64,000 nucleotides of DNA from Gossypium raimondii (lineage: Eukaryota > Streptophyta > Magnoliopsida > Malvales > Malvaceae). The position numbers and the translations under genes were made by a program. The notes beneath the pieces were generated by a model that was not told the origin of the DNA, did no database searches, and saw nothing but the letters and a program-made list of their open reading frames with translations. Below, in pieces: positions 1 to 10,547 of this stretch. Positions within the stretch are counted from its first letter, which is position 1, and every line of letters starts with the position of its first letter. The stretch covers positions 875,501 through 939,500 of the forward strand of contig NC_068576.1 in NCBI RefSeq assembly GCF_025698545.1, written 5' to 3'.

Positions 1-1210
1 TGACAATATAGAAGGAATTATGAAGGTTTGAATTCAAATTTTAAATTTATATAAATATTATTTTATGTTTGGGTTTTATTAATTTTTATGTACAAGTTAT
101 TTTATTTTATTTTAGGTTTGAATATACTCGTATTTTTATAATGTTGATTTTGATTATAGTTATTTGAATAGAATATTTGTATCTGTACTTGTGATTGTAA
201 ATATCATGTATGTAATCGCGCGCGTGTGTGTGTTTTTTAAAGTGTTACATGTAGATATATGTTTGAGTAAGTCTTAACATGTTTGATTTATCAATATAAT
301 ATGTTTTGAATAGTACCTTGAATTTTTATATGTTTTTTATATCTATCGATGGTAATTTGAGATCTCGAGGTGACAGAGATTCTATGTCTTGTCAAACTGA
401 TGTCTAACTTGTCACCTCGAGATAATGGTGGTGATTTGAGATTTGAGATTCTGTTCATTTAATACTATTCTGGTAAATAATTGTAATAATTTTTTTATGA
501 TATTTAAGTAATAGTACCAAATTGTTATGACACAAATGAACTATCCGAATAATCATAAAATAGAATCAAACCATTACAGTGCAAACAGACTGAGAACTAA
601 TATAACCTAGACTAAAGCAAACGAACAGGATTAAACACGTATCTGATAAGAAATTTAAAAACCCATCGAATACTCAAGACCCATGAGTATACCCATTTAG
701 GAAATCTTTAATCCTAAGGCACAAATTAGAGATTACCCAAATCAGCTGAGAATTTATGCTTTCAATTGAAGATAAACCAAATGTGAAACGTATGCATGAA
801 TTTTTCTTATTTATTTTATTTCAATGTGAGACATTCTTTCTTTCTTTTTATTATCTTCACAAGAAATCAAAGTTTGAATAAATTTTCTCATTAATTTATA
901 AATTTATGGAATAAAATTTTGATAGGTCAAGGTTTGAAATGGTAATTAGTTGATAAAAAATAATTTTAAATAAATAAAATATTATTCTCGACATTGGTGA
1001 ATAAAGTGAACATGTTTTGAAAATGGGATGGGATTGTAATGTGGGTGGGTTGGGGAATGAAGTGATCAATTGTTGGGTGGAAGGAGTCCACTACATACTT
1101 ATATCTCCTTTAACCCTTTATTTAACCCAATTTTTTTATATTATATCTTTTTTTTTAAATTAATTTTATTAGAAAATTTTTAATTTTATCTTAGACCATC
1201 AACCATAAAA
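1..1210. other. AT-rich intergenic DNA, no gene seen
   Basis: No credible coding region is visible on either strand. The stretch holds a short alternating CG/TG run near 217-232 and a 14-bp inverted repeat at 362-375 and 410-423 (arm ATCTCGAGGTGACA). The rest is AT-rich sequence without a feature I can name. Confidence 0.6.
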
Positions 1211-1619
1211 TTTAGGGTAAACTGCAACATTAATCACTAAACTATTGATAATTTTTTTTTTATTTTGGTCACTGAACTATTCGAAAGTGTTTATTTAAGA
1301 CATTGGGTTATTAAGTTTTTATCTGACGGTCATCAACGTCGAAGATCGTGGAGAAAGAATTTTTGTTCGCAATCGCAGATTTATGACGTCTAAAGTTGTT
1401 TCATGAAAAAAGATTGAAACTATAAAAGAGAAGAGGATAAATAAAGCTTTCAATTGGTGTAGGTAGTGTGAACAAAAAAAGTTATATAACATCGATTTTA
1501 ACAACCCAGTAGTTAAAAATTTTTGAATAATTTAATGACTAAATTATGACTTTTTAGTTAAGTGACCAAAACGAAAAATTATTCATAATTCAGCGAATGA
1601 AGATGTAGTTTAGCCTAAA
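1211..1619. mobile_element. MITE-like inverted-repeat element (Mutator-like type)
   Basis: The two ends are inverted copies of each other. The left end reads TTTAGGGTAAACTGCAAC and continues to TTTTGGTCACTGAACTA. The reverse complement of the right end reads TTTAGGCTAAACTACATC and continues to TTTTGGTCACTTAACTA. Arms are about 65 bp with mismatches. No transposase is visible, so it is non-autonomous. The 'TTTTGGTCAC' arm style recurs at 1903, 60366 and 62345, which suggests one superfamily. Exact edges and target duplication are uncertain. Confidence 0.7.
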
Positions 1620-1902
1620 ACTTATGATAGGTTAAGTTTATAAGAGGGGTTCTTTTTAAAGTTAGGTGTGTGAAAGGACAGTCCGGAAACCTTTGTTGTT
1701 TTTTGTCGTTAAATAAATGAAGCTAACCAATGGATGTGGCCAAGTCATGCAATTATGTTTTCATCGTTTCGCATAAAGTCAAAATTTTTATAATTTCTTT
1801 TTCGTTTTAAAATGGTGGGCGAGAAAATTCAAACCCCATGCCTAGCTTACGTGTTGCAATAGCAATGCTAAATACTAATATTAAATTTAATATTTTCTTT
1901 TG

Positions 1903-2251
1903 GATAAATTGTAAAAATAACAACTTTTGTTTGACCCAGATTATATTTTAGTCATTTATGTTATTGTTTTGGTACAAAATGGTAACTCTACTGTTAAACT
2001 CCGTTACCTTCTTATGTGGCAGTCCAAATGGGTTTTAAATGCTAACTTGGATGTTCAGTTGTTGGGATGAAAATAGGTTTTTAATTAAATAAGTTTAATT
2101 TGGACTGCTATATAGTACATCCAAGTTAGCATTTAAAACTTAGTTGGATTGCCACATAGGACGTAAGACTAAAACGTACATTTCAAACATAAGTGACTAA
2201 AATGTAATCTGAAGCAAACAAAAGTGACTATTTTTGTAGTTTACCCTTTTC
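1903..2251. mobile_element. MITE-like inverted-repeat element
   Basis: The left end (AAATTGTAAAAATAACAAC, then TTTGTTTGACCCAGATTA) is matched by the reverse complement of the right end (GTAAACTACAAAAATAGTC, then TTTGTTTGCTTCAGATTA). Arms are at least 55 bp. An inner inverted pair is also visible around 2020-2060 and 2100-2165 (both carry the 'CATCCAAGTTAGCATTTAAAAC' type sequence in opposite orientation). No coding capacity. Confidence 0.7.
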
Positions 2252-2329
2252 TTTTTTATATTATAATGTTTATTTTATTTGTACAAATAATAACTTCATC
2301 ATCCATAAAAGGTAAATTCAATAATGTGA

Positions 2330-2740
2330 ATTTGATAATAAATTTATTCTCAAACTATCGATTTTTCATTACTAAAATTGTTAATTTGATCGTTGAATGA
2401 AACGTTAGATCTTTATGTGACATAATTTAAAATGAAAAATTAAAAAAATTGTAAAAATCTTGGTTTAAAGGTTTTCAAAGTCTATAGAAATTATAATTCA
2501 CTCTTTCTGCTTTTTAGGTTTTAATTTTAAAGTTGTGCTGAAATTTTATTTTTCTTTAAAATTATGTCATATAAGATTTTGCATGTCATTTAATGGCTAA
2601 ATGGATTTTTCAAAATGGAAGGACCCAATTGATATAATATCGACGGTTGAGGTATCATTAGAACATTTTAAAGTTTGGAGACTAATTTAAAATGATGGTC
2701 ATAGTTTGGGGATCTATTATGTAATTAACTTTAAGTTTAA
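2330..2740. mobile_element. Degenerate inverted-repeat element, family shared with 37.2-37.7 kb
   Basis: The left arm 'ATCTTTATGTGACATAATTT' near 2409 is inverted as AAATTATGTCATATAAGAT near 2560, and the flanking bases extend the match. The same sequence order (GACATAATTT arm, then a unit ending in 'GGTCATAGTTT') recurs at about 37200-37710, so this is a repeated family. No coding capacity. Confidence 0.55.
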
Positions 2741-3100
2741 ATATATAAGAAAGTAAAATATCCCACTGATATTACTTTTTTTTTAAAAAAAAGAAGTAGT
2801 AAATAAACAATAAACAAATTGAAATTGGAAAAAAGGGGAAAAAAGGGGGATAGAATCCACAAATTTTCAAAATGCTATTGTTTACAACCTTACGCAGCCT
2901 TTGCTGATGCAATTGCTTAAATCAGAATGATAAGAACGAATCCATGGCTTTATTGTTTCTTTCTTTTTCGCTTTAATTTTATATTATAATTATTTTAGCA
3001 AAAGACAGGTGTTACTGGCTACTGTACACTGACGGGAAGATTTATCCATCAACTTTTTGGCTACTTGTTCGAGTTGGGGAAGTCTATAGTCCGAAGAGAG

Positions 3101-3202
3101 GTAAGAAGTGCGCACCAAATGTTTGAAAAAATGATTGAGAGAGTTTATACAGATATGCACTTGGGCTTTATTATTATTATTTTGGACTTGGGTTGCTTAC
3201 AG
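3101..3202 (+). other. Probable 5' UTR intron of the SOSS-B-like gene
   Basis: A strong plant donor (GAG|GTAAGAAG at 3101) and acceptor (TTGCTTACAG ending at 3202) bound a 102-bp AT/T-rich interval directly upstream of the coding start at 3217. The intron would lie in the 5' untranslated region, with an upstream non-coding exon ending at 3100. This is inferred from splice-site sequence only. Confidence 0.55.
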
Positions 3203-3216
3203 GTCTAAACGAAAGG

Positions 3217-3630
3217 ATGGTGCCCTTGGAAGCGATTGTGCCGGCAGCTCAAAACAATATCAACACGCAATTCATTTTATTGGAGAAAGGGAAGATAACA
3301 TGGGATGGTCAAAACAAGATGTGTCTGGGGCTTGTGGCGGACAAGACAGCGGCGGTTCACTTACAACTTTGGGGTAAGGAGTGTGAGGCATTTGAGGCAG
3401 GTGATATTATTAGGATGGAGAATGGGATTTTCTCTTACAACAAGAACAATTTGGTGTTGAGAGCAGGCAGGAGAGGGAAGGTGGAGAAAGTGGGAAACTT
3501 CATTATGGAGTTTGTGGAGACACCTAATTTGAGCGAGGTTAAATGGGTTCCTGATCCTAATAATTCCAACAAGTATGTTCAACACTCAGTTATTTCTCCT
3601 CATTCACGAATCTTCCCCCCAATTCCCTAG
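3217..3630 (+). CDS. SOSS complex subunit B-like OB-fold protein
   Basis: A 137-residue single-stranded nucleic-acid-binding protein of the SOSS-B/hSSB1 OB-fold family. In animals these proteins coat ssDNA in double-strand-break repair; in plants the homologues are small OB-fold proteins of less certain role. Evidence: residues 17-25 (TQFILLEKG) match the first strand of hSSB1 (LIFIVLETG); 'LVADKTAAVHLQLWG' (39-53) and 'GDIIRMENGIFSYNKNNLVL' (62-81) match its core; 'GKVEKVGNFIMEFVETPNLS' (87-106) matches its conserved C-terminal strand and 'E.PN.SE' motif. The tail (to PHSRIFPPIP) is short, and the long Pro/Gly-rich animal tail is absent, as usual in plants. Start chosen at the first ATG after the predicted acceptor at 3202; upstream in-frame codons lie partly in the intron. 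A GTATGT at about 3574 could act as a donor, but the open frame through it encodes a plausible family tail, so I read one coding exon. The gene is convergent with NPL4, which ends 760 bp downstream. Confidence 0.86.
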   Translation: MVPLEAIVPAAQNNINTQFILLEKGKITWDGQNKMCLGLVADKTAAVHLQLWGKECEAFEAGDIIRMENGIFSYNKNNLVLRAGRRGKVEKVGNFIMEFVETPNLSEVKWVPDPNNSNKYVQHSVISPHSRIFPPIP

Positions 3631-4390
3631 CTTTTTTCATGCCTTGAATTTCTTTTTGGGTTGTCTTTATATCCCCATGTTATCATTTGACTCTATGAAT
3701 TTCCAAACATTTATGTCATTCGTGGGTGGGTCAGTCATGGCATTGCAAAGATTTCTTTATTTTAGTATATATTAAGAGAAAGATGACAACGATAGAGTTT
3801 AAACCCGATCTTCGGGGTGTCAATATCATTACTCGTAGTATCCATAATTGTGTTCCACTGATTGATATGAAAATATAACATCTAAAGATCATCCAAATAT
3901 AAAACATCTAACCAGATACATTGTACACTCACACCCAAGTCCAATTAACATAACTTGCAAGAGTTAAAAGATTATTACCAATTTTGCTATTTTTATAATA
4001 TATATTTTATTTTTTTTAATCACAATTTGATGTCAAAAAGAGCATAATTGTGAAAGGGTTCTTTAACCATAAAATCAAGTCCTAATTTTTTGCCTCAGCA
4101 AAAACACGAACTTAAGCCTAAGATGATGAAGAGAGGGGGGGGGGGGGGTCATCGAATCTTTACTCGCTTTTTGGAATAAAAGAAAATTTCTAACCATCTT
4201 TGAATCTAAAACCACAATGTTGGGTCTGCTGGGAAACAGTAAAATTCTTTGTTACTTATAAAACTATCAGGAGACCCTGTGGCCTTTTATACCTGTGGAG
4301 AAATTGGAAATCAACTCAGATTGCTAATGAGCATGGTAAATTATGAGGTAAATGTAACTGTAAAATAAAAAAATATACATGTAAATAACA
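3631..4390. other. Convergent intergenic region between SOSS-B-like gene and NPL4
   Basis: This should contain both 3' UTRs. A 14-base G run (4135-4148) is the only striking feature; the rest is AT-rich with no coding signal. Confidence 0.6.
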
Positions 4391-6761
4391 TCAAGCTGCA
4401 GTGGCCATGGACTCAATTAGGAGTTGATAACCTTCTGGCACCGCTGTCTGTGTGTTAACACACTCTGCGAGTGCAGGAACGTCGGAACCAAGGCCTTGAG
4501 ACTTGGCCAGAAACAACAGCAAATGAAAATCCGATATTCTCTTCACAAAAGGAAGATTCTTTGTTCTATCTAGATGACTCTTCAGTGCCCTCAGCGTCAC
4601 AAGGTCTTTCCGATTCTCGATTGGAAAGCTTGTAGAAAGAGGTCCCTGCATTAAAATGAGAGTTCACATGATTCCAAAGCAAGTAGAAGTGAAACAGAAA
4701 AAAAGTCACTGATGATATATTAAAACCAATTATAGGACGCATGGCATGAGAGATAATGTTTGGTGTGGCAACAAAGAGACAAGCTTTGTGATCCTTACAT
4801 GGAAAACTTGAATGGAGATATCTTAAGAAATGTTAAAAACCTTGAAGTCGTCATCTTTTCTCAAGAATTATATCCATAATCAACACAATGCAATCCATAA
4901 TGTTATCATGAGCTAGTAATTGATGGGGGGATCAAACCAATGTTAACATTAGACCAAAAACCGAATAGCATCTAGGAGTTCAATTATTCGGATATAGACT
5001 CTAGAACTGTAGACACGATCTGTAGCATATATCACAAGCTAAACTAGAATATGTCTAATTACATAAATACAACCTTACTCCCAAAGCCAAGGGCTACTTT
5101 CAATATTACACAACCTTACACTGACAGCATAAGTTTACAAACTCAACTTGACAAGATAAGTGCAAATGCTGTTTGCAATAACCGATTAACCATATTCATG
5201 CTTTCTCTATTACTTTCATCACCTAAATATAAACCAACCCAAAAATATCAAGGTTTACTAGCAGTAGAAGTTGCAAGGATTTTTATTTGTTACAGGCCAG
5301 TAAACAATCTATAATCTTATGGGAAGTGACCCCTGTTTTGCATTATCTCTTTGCTTCTTTCTTGGTTTGACAAAACCAACCAGTAAGCTATAATCATCTA
5401 TATAAATTTGGATCTAAGAAATTCGAAAAAATGAAAGACACAACGAACAACTTCTTTATACACTGAAACTTCTCACCGATGAGATGAGTGCACATTTGCG
5501 ATTCCCCCCTTCATTCCGGGATCTTAACAATCAACTCTCTTGCTAGCACTTATTACCTTAAAGGTTTCTTCTCCAAAAACACACATATGCCCTTCTTCTA
5601 CAATGTAAACTACCCACACCCACAATTCTTTGCCTTTGCTGAATCAATAAAAACCCTCAATACAAACCAATTGAAAGCATCATTGATATGACAAATTGAG
5701 AAAACAATTTGATTAAAAAGCACCCATTTTCATAACAGCATTGATTAAATCAGAAAATGCGCAAGAAAATTACGTACCTGATGGTCGAAAATCTTAACAA
5801 CCACTAAGAAGAAATCATTATCAACCTCCTTAACATCTTTCCCACCGACGACGACATCTTTTTTCATTTTCGAAAGCTTTGGATCATCATTCTCTCCAAA
5901 CTCTGTAACAAACCACCCGTCCTTCAATAGCTTAACACACATATCACTCATTTGAAAAGCCTCAAAATGAACATCCGCAGCCCCATCTTCATTGGCTTCC
6001 AGCTTCACCACGACAGTCACCCACTCCTTAAGCTCACTCTCAGCGTGAAGCTCAGCCGCCTGTATAATCTCCTTGTTCGAAAAATTATAGTCTTTTTTTT
6101 CTTGCATTATCGTCTGAGTAAAAATAAACCCTACCCTTTTCCTCCCTAACCCTGCTGCAATGGCGTCAACCAATTTCTCTTCTTCAGGATCCCTCAAAAG
6201 GACCAAATCATCTTCCAAGCCTTGCTGAGGCGGCTCGTAAATAAAATCAACTTCCACTCTACCTTCATCCGTGACGGTGCCGTACATGAACCCGCCGCGT
6301 TTCGAAGCAAACGCCAGCGTTTCGTTAACGAAACGTTGGAAAGCGTTGGCCGAATCGCGGTCAAAGGAAACAGAGTCACAGTGAGGGGATTCCTGGCGGG
6401 TGATCCGTGTTTGTTTAGCGATGAGGTCGTCCATGGTCATCTTACGGCCGAACGATCCGGCGGGTGAAACGGTGGGGCCACCGCGGACGGTGCGTTCGCC
6501 GTGGTAGTAGAGGAATATAATGGAACCGTGAGAGAGGTTAAGGGCGGAGAGTGGGATGGAAGGGTCGGTCATGTCGGAAAAGCGGAGGAGGTCGGCGAGG
6601 GTCTTAGCTAAAAGTAGATTTTGATCGGTGGAAAGGGTTTGGTTTTGGATGGGGATTTGGAGTTGGGACTCAATTAGGGTTTTTAATTGAGAAATTGTAA
6701 TTTGAGGTCCGTCGACTTGGATCCGTTCCAGGCCATCTCGGCTGCGGATTCTGAGCATCAT
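4391..6761 (-). CDS. NPL4: NPL4-like cofactor of the CDC48/p97 segregase
   Basis: Encodes a 412-residue NPL4 protein, the ubiquitin-binding partner of UFD1 and CDC48 that helps extract ubiquitinated substrates for the proteasome. Two coding exons on the minus strand: 6761-5778 and 4645-4391. The intron 5777-4646 (1132 bp) has GTACGT and TTAATGCAG ends and is phase 0 (...KIFDHQ / GPLSTSFP...). Domains: N-terminal ubiquitin-like (UBX-like) fold at residues 1-88, ending in 'GSIIFLYYHGER'; a linker with FGRKMTMDDL (104-113); then the NPL4 MPN-like domain from about 130 to 330 (FMYGTVTDEGRVEVDFIYEP at 158-177). The second exon gives the conserved NPL4 end 'GPLSTSFPIENR' and RTKNLPFVKRISDFHLLLFL. 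The length agrees with the roughly 413 residues I recall for Arabidopsis NPL4. I see no CxxC zinc pair, so the animal-type C-terminal NZF finger is absent, as in plants and yeast. The start is the first ATG and begins the family-typical 'MMLRIRSRDG'. Confidence 0.95.
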
Positions 6762-7193
6762 CTTTGAACAAAAACGGTAACGTTTTGTGTGATTAGATAC
6801 GTTTTGAGTTGAAAGAAAGCTCTTTTACTGTGCTTCGCTTGCCGTGGAAGAAGACGAATGGAACACGAAAGAGAATAATACCGAGATTTTTATTGCTTCT
6901 GAACTGCAAAACGATACCGTATTTCACTTGTAAAAAAGGAAGTCGAGAAATTTCTTGAACTCTAAACGGTACCGTATGTCACTTGTAACCTTCTTAGAAT
7001 TGCTTTGTAATGATTGGGGTAGGAATGTGAATTGAGTGGGGCGACTGCAAATACTGTTAAATTTACCATTGTTTTATTTTTGGTATATTTTGCTTTATCG
7101 CTGGCATAATTTTGAAAATTATTATCAACTTCATAGATATCAGATACATTCATCTTCGTCCGCGCTGCTTCAATTTAATATTTAAATACAAAA
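6762..7193 (-). promoter_or_regulatory. NPL4 upstream region with a tandem promoter duplication
   Basis: A 56-bp-period direct repeat lies at 6901-6933 and 6957-6988. Both copies carry the pattern GAACT..AAACG.TACCGTAT.TCACTTGTAA; the second contains the perfect palindrome ACGGTACCGT (6967-6976). No strong TATA box is seen, which fits a housekeeping promoter. The Tat retrotransposon begins at 7194 and so caps the upstream region at about 430 bp. Confidence 0.45.
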
Positions 7194-9885
7194 TGTAGAA
7201 GCCCAAATTTGTTGGGCCCAGTATCTAAACCAGAGACCCAATAACAATGGCCCAAAATAACCAGGCCCAAAAAAATCAACTTTCAGCAAACCCTAGTGGC
7301 CTCCACGAGCCCTAGCGCCATCTCGCCCAAGTCCTTGGCACCAAGACGTTCTCTGTGGGCCTTGACCACCACCGCCGACTCACCAATCGACGACTTTGTG
7401 TGCCTCTTCACACATCATCATACCGCAAAACAGAGAACACACGCAATGAGAGAAACAACAAAAGGAAACAACAACATGCAAAACGACAAACGAACGATCC
7501 AAGGCACAAAACGTCAAAATAGAAATCTAGGATTTTTAAATCGGTTATATAAACCAAATCGAAGCTGTAATGCTTCTTCTTCGATTTTCCTTGTAACGAA
7601 CACACATATATTGAAATCAAAAATCGAGATTAAGAAAAAGGTTTTTGAACCGCTTTCTCTTCATTTTATTAATTTTTTGTGTATATATTTATTTCTTTTA
7701 TTTTTATTTTATTTTTTCGCGAATCGATTCTAAAAAAATAATCAAAAAATAAAAGGAAAGAAACCACCGAATCGGCCCGGCCGCCGCCGCCGCTTCGCCC
7801 TTCGCCGTCGACGACACGAGTTTAGATAGGGGCGAAGCTTTCTTTTTCCCGTCGCTTCCCGTTCCTTGGCCTCGATCTCGAGTGCGCTTCAACGCTGCGG
7901 CTGAAGCGCCTTGCATGGCTCCGCCACCGGCGGGAAGGCGTGATGGCGGGCTCTGAACCTAGCAGAGAAAAGGATTTCCTTTTCATTTTTTCTTTCTTCA
8001 TGCGTTCTTTGCGAGAATGAAGCAGCAGAAAATAAAGCAAAATTTTAGCCTTTATTGTGATTGCAATACGGCGCCGCTTAAGGGGAGATTAGCATTTTGC
8101 CCGATGGGCAATTTATGCATTTAGTCCTCCGTTTTGCTTGTTGAGCGCAATCCAACTTTCTCTTCTTTTAGATTTGGGTCATGCAATTTTGTTTTTGTTT
8201 CAATCAGTCCTTTGACTGCAGTGTATGTGCCTTTGCTAAACGCTACGTCTTGGATGGGAATATTTCCTGAAGGTCCTTGAGCCTTGAGCGCGTTTCATTT
8301 CGATCCCGAACCATCATCTTTCATATATTTGCGATTTAAACCTCGAATTTTGGGCCCGATTTTAATTTCGTCCTATTTTGTTTAATTAATTTATTATTCT
8401 TTTTTAAAATTATTAATAATTAATTCATTCGTTATTTTTAAAGAACTCTTCTTTATTGTTATGCATTTTGAGTTTTACATATATTATTTATTTTAAATGT
8501 TTCACCTAATATTTATTTAAAATTTTTATTTGCATTATTTGTTTTAAACTATTATATATATATATATATATATATTGTCCTTTAACCTTTTAATTATTTT
8601 TATCTTTTATTTTTATAAAGAAAAGGATACTGTTTTGTGTTTTTAGTTATTGTAGTTTATTTATTTTAAACTATATTAGTATTTTTCATTTTAGTTTCAT
8701 ATTTGTTTGCTTGAGATATTTGCCATTCATTTCAATTGATCTCATATTTATTTGTTTTATAATATTAGCTACGTAAAATTGTTCTCGATTATTTCGTTTA
8801 CTCGGATTATTAATATTGGCATGTAAAGTGATGCATGTGGTATGATTATTATCATTATGCACGCGTAATTTGTTCATTTGTTTTCACATTATTGTCATTT
8901 ACTAACGTGATATTTTATTCGTGAATTATCATTTCATGTGCTATATTATCGTTTCATTTCATTTCATTGCTTCAAGTTATGTTTGATTTGTATATACCCA
9001 TAATAATAAACCGGTTTATCTTATCACGAACAAAACAAATTCACCTCGTACAAGTGTTGCGCTTGTCATTATTCAAAAAGAAAATTTTAAAATAAGGCAA
9101 TATTTCGCGTTTGGAAAATCGAGAAAACGTGCCCTAACGTGCTGGGTTTCGATTTCTTATTCGACCAAATAGCCAAATATCCTTTTTAAACTTTTAAAAT
9201 AAGGCAATATTTCGCGTTTGGAAAATTGAGGAAACGTGCCCTAACGTGTTGGGTTTCGACTTCTCGTTTGACCAAATGGCCAAATACCCTTTTAAACTTT
9301 CAATAATGAAGGCAATATTCCGTATTTAGAAATTCGAGAAGTCGTGCCCTAACTTACTGGGTTTCGATCTTTTTTCGCGTTAAACCTAAATAACCGAATA
9401 TCCTTTTAAATTAAAATAAATGAGGTTTAAATAAGAAAATAAAAGGCAAACTTACTCTCAAAAATACGAGGTGTCGTGTCCTAACTTACTGGATGTGACA
9501 TCTTGTTAATTTGAGAAGAATACATTTTTCATTTTGATTTCTTCAAGTAATATTTAAAATAACACAATATAAAGAGGGATCGTATTTTAATTCTTTTCGA
9601 GTTTTTAGTTTTCGACACCAAGACATTAAGTAATCAATTAGGTACCAATTTTGGGCGTCTGAGGGTGCTAATCCTTCCTCGTATGTAATCGACTCCGAAC
9701 CCATTTTTCTAAATTTCAGGACCAAAATCGTTGTTTTAATAAAAATTAAATTGTTTATTAAAAGCAGTAGTTTCTGAGGTGACCCGATCACACCTCATCA
9801 AAAAAGGATTGGTGGCGACTCCCATTTTCGTTTTTATTTTCAAAACCCAAGTCGACCCCGTTTTTATCAAAAAATGGTGTCAACA
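7194..9885 (+). repeat. 5' LTR of the Tat element
   Basis: 2692 bp, starting TGTAGAAGCCCAAATTTG and ending GGTGTCAACA. It contains a TATA-like GGTTATATAAACC at about 7543, a GC-rich stretch (7770-8290) and a (TA)n run at about 8561-8582. Nearly four degenerate copies of a 108-130-bp repeat at about 9085-9490 each carry AAGGCAATATTTCGCG-type sequence and CGTGCCCTAAC. Confidence 0.95.
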
Positions 9886-9888
9886 GCT

Positions 9889-9908
9889 TGGCGACTCCAC
9901 TGGGGACC
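9889..9908 (+). other. Primer-binding site of the Tat element
   Basis: TGGCGACTCCACTGGGGACC lies 3 bp after the 5' LTR. TGGCGACTC...TGGGGA is the type of tRNA-derived primer site seen in Tat/Ogre elements. The tRNA identity (often Arg in this lineage) is from family knowledge, not checked here. Confidence 0.75.
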
Positions 9909-10547
9909 AAAAAAACACGAGAGTCAGGCCACGAGTTGATTACTTTTTGTCATTTCGTCGAAAATTAAAGATTTTGTTTAAATTTACGATCCTTTCATTG
10001 CATTTCATTCGTCTTGATTTTAGTTTTATCATTATGATTTGATTGCTGTGGTAGTTTAAGCTTGGTATACTGCTCCATTGCATTGCATGACCGTTGGTCA
10101 CACCCTTCTAAGTGGGAGCGAAAAACTAGTCCTTCGTGAGGTTTTCACCTCCGTGTAGGATAGTGGATTGCTTCTGGGATACATCCGTACTTATGTCTTC
10201 GTGAGATTTTCATCTCCGTGTAGCCATAAGGAAATGTATTCCCCTGAACCGAACTTGATCCGTATGAGCCTATAATGGGTGAGGATCGAGGAATCTGCGG
10301 GTTCAGGTACCTTCGCTCTAGAACCGAACCTCATATGATGAGCCTTAAGAACTTACCCTAGGTAGATCCATACCAAACCCTAGTGGCTACTTGAATAGGC
10401 AATTTATTTGTTCTTATTCTTTTCTTTCATGCTTTAAAAGCTAGCTTGATATGCAATACTAACTTATCCTGTTTTTGCTTTGATTGCATGACATTTCATT
10501 TCTAAAGAGGTATTGGTTAACATTCGATATCTAAATAGAAAGGTTCA

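Noticed and set aside
1319-1504. 61-codon minus-strand frame
   Set aside because: It lies entirely inside the MITE-like element at 1211-1619 and has no family resemblance.
4135-4148. 14-base G run as a possible quadruplex
   Set aside because: A single homopolymer run without separate G tracts, possibly of uncertain length. No function is supported.
5051-5691. Plus-strand frames of 87 and 67 codons inside the NPL4 intron
   Set aside because: No recognisable motif, low-complexity composition, and located within an intron of the opposite strand.
9800-9905. Second primer-site-like GTGGCGACTCCCATTTTCG just inside the LTR end
   Set aside because: It lies within the LTR and is present in both LTR copies. 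The true site follows the LTR end at 9889.
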